This document shows positions 57,897 through 64,000 of a stretch of DNA of 64,000 bases, piece by piece. Source of the stretch: Chamaecyparis obtusa (lineage: Eukaryota > Streptophyta > Pinopsida > Cupressales > Cupressaceae); NCBI GenBank assembly GCA_027943335.1, contig BSBK01000874.1, positions 180,686-244,685 on the forward strand, given 5' to 3'. The notes under the pieces are model-generated. The model was not told where the DNA came from, did no database searches, and saw nothing but the letters and a program-made list of their open reading frames with translations. Position 1 is the first letter of the stretch, and each line of letters opens with the position of its first letter. Both the position numbers and the translations under genes were made by a program.

Positions 57897-59880
57897 TGAT
57901 GCAAATGACATAGGTGAATTCAAAATCAATCAAGACACTTTAATATTAGACCAATGATTAGGACTTGTAGAAGGATTCCAAATTCAATTCACCATGGTGA
58001 TAGGTCATGCCAACAAGGCTATGAGGCCCAACACAAGGAAACCACCCACTCTATTTAGAACCACTTATCTCTTGAAATTCACAACATGAGGGGACACCAA
58101 CATACATTTCTCAACCCTTGATATCAACCCAAATCACCAAACCATGATACTTCCTTTACAAAATGCTTCTAGGCTTATTATCCCTATTCAACCAATTTTT
58201 GGACAATAACTTGCAAACCATTGATCACATGGACAAAATTGTAATGTCCCTTTTGGGGGGACATTAGAAAATTAAATGCCAACTTTAAAAAATAGTAAAA
58301 ATGACTTTATTGGAGCTTAATGCAAATTAATAAAACTAATTTTAATATTAAAAAGAGGTTTGAAAAGGGACAAAAGAGAAAGAAGACAAAAAGATAGGAG
58401 TTGGAAAATGAAGGGTCATAGGGATTCTCGTAAAAAAAACAAAGAGAAGCTCATTTGGATTATTCTTGGTTTATGATTTGATTGTTGTTCTCTTGGATAA
58501 TTTGGGAAGCTTCAATTTTCAAGTAGGTTTGAGGATGAAAACCCTCAAGCTTGGAGTTAGTGGACAAAAATGCATTGTTAGTTGGAGATATCACGTAGGT
58601 GCCTCACATAGTGTTTCAGATTTATATTTCCAGTATCCTATCTTGCTGTAAGTTTTGTAACTACAAATGGTTCTCTCTTATTTCTTACTGAAGATTTAAT
58701 TGCAATATTCATTTCTAAAACTTTATTTCAGCTGGGCATTTTGTATTTTTGTTGGATAAGTTGAAATCAACTGCATGCAAAATATTTGTGTGAATATTTG
58801 TGTTAAAATGTAGGGAAAATATCCTATAGGGATATTACAAAAACAAAACCCATTTCAAATACCCATTTGGGGCTTCTAAAATATATATTAGAACCAACCT
58901 ATGTTACTTAGGAAAATTCTGCCCAAATAATTGATTGTCCTTTATTGATACAATGATGCCTAATAGACAAGGGTTTAGGACATCTTTTACCAAAATGCTT
59001 GTAACTTCTACAAAAATCAATAGATTCAGGTAAAATGAAAGACATGTTAAATTTAAGAGAACCATGAAACTTATCCAAGTAGTCATTAGGTTGTACCAAA
59101 AAGTACAAGGGCGTAACACATGGTAGATTAGTTAGATTCTTCAAAAAGATATAGATTTGATGTACATGAATGAAAGGAATAGTTATCAATAAATTTTACC
59201 AGACATATAATTAAGCCAATTACTTTAGTGGAATTTAAGAAAGCATAACCAAAAACTTATCCTCCAATCTGTATCAAGACCCAATTGTTAAAATAGAAGT
59301 TATAACATTTTTTCTAAAACTAGGAACCCTAGGTAGGGTTTAGATCCGCACTCACCAAAATTATAATAACATTAGTTCCATGCCATGAAAATCCTTCAAA
59401 TTAGTTTAAAATTGAAGAGGACTCAATTAATTAACAAATCCAAATGGTTTTACATCACCATAAGGCCATACACGACACTAGAATAGAGGAAAAGGTGAGG
59501 AAAAAAAGAACAAGGAGGTTTTTCATTAATTTCATCAATTAAAATGTCATTTCCATCTTCCTCCACCTTCGTCCCACTTCCTCCCCTCTTCTTCCCCAAA
59601 AAATACAAGATTACATATGATTTTATAACCACCCTAGCTAACTTTTCTCCTACCAACCCTTCATTTTCTCATTTTGCATCTTTTTTTGCATTTTGCAATT
59701 TTGACAACTTTTACAACATTATGCAACATTTGCAATTTTAACCCATGACACCCTAGAAACCAAATAAAATGACTTGAATACATCAAATATAATCCCAAGT
59801 TTGACCCCATTACATCAAAATCATAAAAAATACAAATTTTACCTTTGAAAGCATTTAAAGAACAAGGTGCTCTTGCACCA
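57897..59880 (-). repeat. 5' LTR of the old element, interrupted
   Basis: 1984 bases, of which 58240-58839 is a later insertion; about 1384 bases remain as LTR. The plus-strand left end is TGATGCAAATGAC. The order of shared segments is the same as in the other LTR on both sides of the insertion. Confidence 0.8.
58240..58839. mobile_element. 600-base solo LTR nested in the old element
   Basis: The block is absent from the other LTR copy. It begins TGTAATGTCCC and ends GGGATATTACA, which are near-perfect inverted ends (TGTAATATCCC on the reverse). It is flanked by AAAAT and AAAAC, a possible 5-base duplication with one change. It has no coding sequence. This fits a solo LTR left by recombination; another short element with similar ends is possible. 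Confidence 0.75.
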
Positions 59881-59885
59881 AATAC

Positions 59886-62493
59886 TATGTTGACATGAAA
59901 TTGTGATCTCGAGCTCTAACAAATATTTTTCTCTCTCCCTACAAGTCATGTGCTCATGATAGGATAACTAAAGACAAATTTGAATATGGAGACAAAGGGT
60001 GCATTAGATATGGGATTCGTCATTCAAGCAATGATGAGTCCCTCTTCTTTGTCTCCATTCTCAATCTATCATGCATATTTACTTGTAATTGCATTTGTTT
60101 TGAGATTTATTCCACAGCTTGTGTGGGCTTTCTACTTTCTTATGATAAATAAAATAAAAATAATTGAAAATATATGTGTAATCTTATGATGTGATACACT
60201 TGCATATCATCATATAATATTTCTTTTATCAACATTTTATTTCAATACAGTCACTTAAAATGAACCCAGATGTAAACCTTTAGCCAACAACTAAAAATAA
60301 ACAACTAGAACTACTTGATTGAGCTAATAACAAAAATTAGGCTACATTAACCTTAATAGATTACATCATTGGGATATTTTTAGTTTACATATTGTTTTTT
60401 TGAGAAACACAATAGGTCCTTTTACCTTGTATTTTTTCTCTGGGGGGAAGGTTTCTCTCTGTTTATCCTTTCAAAAGGATCCAATATCTCTTTCTTGGTT
60501 AAATATTTCATACTATGATGTCCTTCCATACATGGAATTGTTTTTCAGGGATCTTCCTCTTTAGGGTATTGACATCCCTCTCTACATGATCTTCTTTGCA
60601 TGAAAGTGTATATCTTTTAGTAAAGGATTTCCCCCCTAAATTTTTATAATGTTGCATCCTTTTTCTTTTCATGAGATCTATTTCTCTCTCTTTGAGGATT
60701 GGAATTATTTATAATATATTTTTTGTTGCATGAGATTCTTTATTTTACTCAATGGTTCTTCATCTTTGTTAACAATATTTTTCATGCCTCAAAGGGGCAT
60801 GTTTATTATAAATCATCTTCCTCTTAGTGAGTGTATGGATTCTCTCATCTATTATCCTTTGTTGAATTGTTTCTTTTAATAACATGATGTCATTTTTTGT
60901 ATGGGTTCTTTGTTTTAAATTAGGATCTTTTATATCTATTTTTGCAACTTATTCATACTTGGAAGTTTATGCCTATTATCAAAGATAAATCAATAAGGAT
61001 TTATAATATGCTATCATTTCCCTTTTCTTCACCCTTGGCGGCAAGGTCTCATTCTCTTTCCCTTTTTGAAGATCTTCTTTCCTTAGTATAGTGGTATTTG
61101 TTTTCCAAGTGACATTATTTTCCTTATGATGAATTGTTTGTTTTTATTTGAGATCCATCTTAAGCAAGAGGTGTGTATCCTTTATCACAAATTCTTCCTT
61201 ATTTATAAAACTATGTTCATTCTAAACAAATACCCTTACTTGGGTGCTTAAAGTGTGTCATCTTTCATCAAGAATCCCTTTTTTTCCTAGAAATAGCGAG
61301 GTTAAAAATGATGCATTCTTGTTTTCCTTCCCTCTTTGTCGTGAAGATGTTATCTTTGTTCCAGAAATCTTCTTAAAGGTTGATGTCTTGTAACCAAGGT
61401 CTCTTCCTTTCAAGACTCTTTTCCCACTTACAGATATCCTTTCACAATTATCTATTCCTTGGCTGATAAGGGTCTTCCCTCTTTTCTAAGGTTACATACA
61501 TACATTATTGATCTAATTATATCTCCTTGTTGTTGAAATTAGGTATTATTTCCCTTACGATGGCACCATAGTTCTATGTTTCCATCAAAAGGAGGGGGGC
61601 ATGCATATAGCCTCCTTTGCGTATTATGCAACTTTTACTGGTCTCTTGACTAAATTCTTCTTTTATGGATCCATGTAGAGACTATACTTTTTGTAAGAAT
61701 GATCCCATAATCTGCCTTGTATGCAAAGTTTTCGTAAGTCACCCCATGTGAATTTTTTTTGTAAGCTGCCTTGTGTGAAATTTTTTTTGTAAGCCACCCC
61801 ATGCACAGATTTTTTGTAAGTTGTCTTGTACACAAAATATTTCTACGCCACCCTATGCAAAATTTTCAAGGTATAATTGACTAGCATGTCATAGCTTTCT
61901 AGACCATCAATTAGCCTTCTCTCTCTCTTAGGAATGAGTTGAACTAACATAACATATCTTGCTAGAATTTTCACTCTTTCCTCCTCTCCTCCCCATGGAT
62001 CACTTAGCATAACACAACTAGCTAGACTATTGGATTCATGGTCTCTTTTTCTTATTTCCATGGTCTCATAGCTTTTCTAGTAAGTTAGATCATGGATTGT
62101 TGTTCATACTTTGTGTATTCTATTTCCCTTTCCATGTGATCACTTGTGCTCTTGCAATAGCTTTTAAAAAATGATGCTAGTGGACAATTCTGATCGAGGT
62201 CTCATCAGATACTTGATTTGGAGTTTTACTTCTAGTACTAACCTCTTTATTTTAGTTTATGTCTTTCATATTTTTTTGTTGTTGTTCTCTTTTGTCTTTT
62301 GTTTTTGTTTTGTGTCTTTGTTCATAGATATCTGAGTTGAGATCCTTTTTTTGGGGTCTTGTGTCCTTGAACTTAGTGATAGCTTATCTCTTTGTAATTT
62401 TCCCATGATCATTTCTCTCTCTCCCCCCTTCTCTCTTATTTCCTTTACCATGATCACGAGGTTGTATCATAATCCCACTAAAGTGGGGGCTAA
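59886..62493. other. Pyrimidine-rich stretch without a gene
   Basis: About 2.6 kb, plus strand rich in T and C, with no recognisable coding sequence. A tandem repeat inside is listed separately. Its right edge, CACTAAAGTGGGGGCTAAATG (62476-62496), looks like a polypurine tract, so the stretch may be the 3' untranslated part of an LTR element. Confidence 0.45.
61734..61845. repeat. 27-28 base tandem repeat
   Basis: Units beginning GTAAG start at 61734, 61761, 61789 and 61816. Each reads like GTAAG-yyrCCyyrTG-n-TTTTTTT. Looser copies lie on both sides (61692 and 61846). The units have diverged to different degrees. Confidence 0.75.
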
Positions 62494-63538
62494 ATGTATG
62501 GTCCTAAATTGTAAGAACTCAATTAGTGTACAATTTTTGGATTTTTTTAGCACCCACCTTAGTGTATTTTCATAGTTGGACTTCATATGGTACTTAATAG
62601 ACACCTAAATTTGAATATGGGTTCTCTATCAATTCAAATTTGTTAAATTGAGACAAGCCCTTATTTTTAGGTGTGCTTCTCTTTCATTCATCCATTCACA
62701 TGATTCAATTTTTCCCTATGCCCTATATTACTATTTGTGGCCTTTGTGTTCTTTCCCAAGCTTTAAACTGGTTTTACTCTATTATTTGGCATCCCTTTAT
62801 TTTTTGGGACCCATGATTCTAATTTGAGCTCTAATTAGTTGGAACATAATTCTTAAGGCATTTTATCCCCGAGGATCAAGCCCAAATTAGATCTGGGGTC
62901 CCATCTCAGAGGTTTAGCGGGATATTCATATCTACAATTGGTCTGCTTATGTTTTATCCCCCGAGATGTTTTGAGAGGTACATAAACAACCTATCTCTCC
63001 TCATTTTTGGAATCCATCAATTATGAAGCAAAATTATAGTCATGATTATTGAGAATTCAAGGCATGCATTCAAGCATTCAAGATCTAGTCTTTTTTCCCA
63101 AGCATTCAAGGTGTTCTTCGATATGGATTAAGCTTATTTCCCTCATTAAAGGACAAGAAAATGAGTTATCTATCAAGGAAGGAGATACACCCACATCTAC
63201 ATCTTTATTCTTCTCAATCAAGCATTGGTGAATTATAACATCTACTACATATAGTTTTTTCTTTCATGATTTTCTTTTGATTTTTTGTGTTAAATTAAAG
63301 CTATTCCATCAACATATTTGATCACATTCAAAGAAGAATTTTCATTATCAAGGTATGATACATTCTATTTTTTAGATTTATCCTCTTCTATATGACAACA
63401 CGCTTTCATTTGTTTCATTTCATTTCAAGGTTGATTCCATATAGGAGTTTGATTGAGGCAAACCCATGTATCCAACCTTCTTCCTTGTTTTTCTGTGTGC
63501 AAGTGTAGGTAGCATGACTGTGGGGACCGAATCTGACA
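62494..63538 (+). repeat. Possible LTR following a polypurine-like tract
   Basis: TGTATGGTCC directly follows AAAGTGGGGGCTAAA, in the way a 3' LTR follows its polypurine tract. TCTGACA near 63532-63538 could be its end. No second copy and no coding neighbour support it, so this is tentative; otherwise the stretch is gene-free spacer. Confidence 0.25.
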
Positions 63539-63762
63539 AACATAGGTTTTTTTGGAAAGTCCACATCTAGAATTAGGAAAAAACCATAGGAAAAAAACAT
63601 CCCAGGCTTTTTGTTCCCATTAGATTACCTTCAGATTTGGTGGGTAGTGAAGGATAATTGCACTCATTTAGCACGTAAGCACTACTTGAGCCTATTGTGT
63701 CATCTTCCTTCTAAATATGCATTAGGAAAAGAGAGGGGGGTATCATCTTATCTTTCTCTTCC
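63539..63762. other. Spacer without a gene
   Basis: About 220 bases before the microsatellite; nothing recognised. Confidence 0.5.
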
Positions 63763-63764
63763 TC

Positions 63765-63825
<61 letters not shown>

Positions 63826-63953
63826 CACACACACAGATATATATATATACACACACATAGATATATATATGTATATATATATATATGTGTGTGTATATAT
63901 ATATATATATACACACATATATATATCTATGTGTGTGTATATATATATATATC

Positions 63954-63985
<32 letters not shown>

Positions 63986-64000
63986 CATATACACATATAT
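63763..64000. repeat. Compound (TA)n(CA)n(TG)n microsatellite, cut by window end
   Basis: About 238 bases, almost all alternating purine and pyrimidine: runs of TA, CA and TG in shifting order with a few GATA breaks. Blocks of CACACA and TGTGTG face each other across TA runs, so both strands can fold back. The open frames inside encode only Tyr-Ile-Cys-Val-His repeats and are not genes. Confidence 0.95.

Larger units (their letters stand above)
55840..59880 (-). mobile_element. Old non-autonomous LTR retrotransposon with 664-base interior
   Basis: Two direct repeats, 55840-57232 and 57897-59880, align along their length, apart from a 600-base insertion in the second. Both begin TGATG. Between them lie only 664 bases. 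Directly left of the second copy is GCTCTGGTACCA (57883-57894), whose reverse complement TGGTACCAGAGC is one base off the classical initiator-tRNA primer binding site. So the element is on the minus strand and the right-hand copy is its 5' LTR. The interior has no recognisable protein. LTRs differ at roughly one base in ten in the parts I compared, so it is old. The large LTRs with little inside place it among LARD/TRIM-like elements. Confidence 0.82.

Noticed and set aside
63711..63996. Three overlapping minus ORFs of Tyr-Ile-Cys-Val repeats
   Set aside because: Products of the alternating dinucleotide repeat.

Overview
The window is repeat-rich nuclear DNA from a seed plant with a large genome. 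The evidence is two plant CACTA transposase genes with introns, Tat-type and chromodomain Ty3/gypsy elements, Ty1/copia, L1-type LINEs, and AT-rich spacers. The LRR relics inside the CACTA element look like the LRR part of a plant immune receptor. A conifer or other gymnosperm is plausible, but that is inference. No intact host gene is visible; almost everything recognisable is a transposable element in some state of decay. No tRNA, rRNA or CRISPR array was seen.

Layout. 1-4.7 kb: no recognisable gene; a (TA)n tract and an 83-base hairpin. About 4.7-18.08 kb: a CACTA (En/Spm) transposon. It carries a TNP2-like transposase gene (5645-8996) and a second, seven-exon Transposase_24-type gene (11708-17127). 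A large intron of the second gene holds a degraded leucine-rich-repeat fragment (14317-15341). A 138-base tandem subterminal repeat and a CACTAGTACAAAAAC terminus close the right end at 18077. The CACTA terminus cuts abruptly into a minus-strand Tat-lineage gypsy element (18078-35678), between its second RNase H and where integrase should follow. No integrase is visible left of the CACTA element.

The gypsy leader is split by a young, complete non-autonomous LTR element (26067-33582). That element has two 1571-base LTRs, a perfect 5-base target duplication (ATAAG), a primer binding site, a polypurine tract, and one open 456-codon frame that I do not recognise. It has no pol gene.

36.1-38.45 kb: the 3' end of a Ty1/copia element with its 3' LTR. 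38.45-43.5 kb: a decayed plus-strand chromovirus (gag, protease, RT, RNase H, integrase, chromodomain, putative LTR). 43.5-45.3 kb: a minus-strand LINE fragment. 45.3-46.7 kb: unrecognised minus-strand coding-like relics. 46.7-52.6 kb: a nearly full minus-strand LINE with ORF1 and ORF2. 52.6-55.8 kb: unrecognised sequence. 55,840-59,880: an old, minus-strand, coding-poor LTR element (LTR about 1.39 kb, internal part 664 bases) with a 600-base solo LTR nested in one of its LTRs. 59.9-64 kb: pyrimidine-rich DNA without genes, a 27-28 base tandem repeat, a possible LTR start, and a long alternating TA/CA/TG microsatellite at the window edge.

Common theme. In most coding relics, breaks are nonsense codons of the kind produced by C-to-T change (CGA to TGA, CAG to TAG, TGG to TAG or TGA), with few frameshifts. 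This fits long-term silencing by cytosine methylation. The element of most interest is the young pol-less LTR element with its intact unknown ORF.
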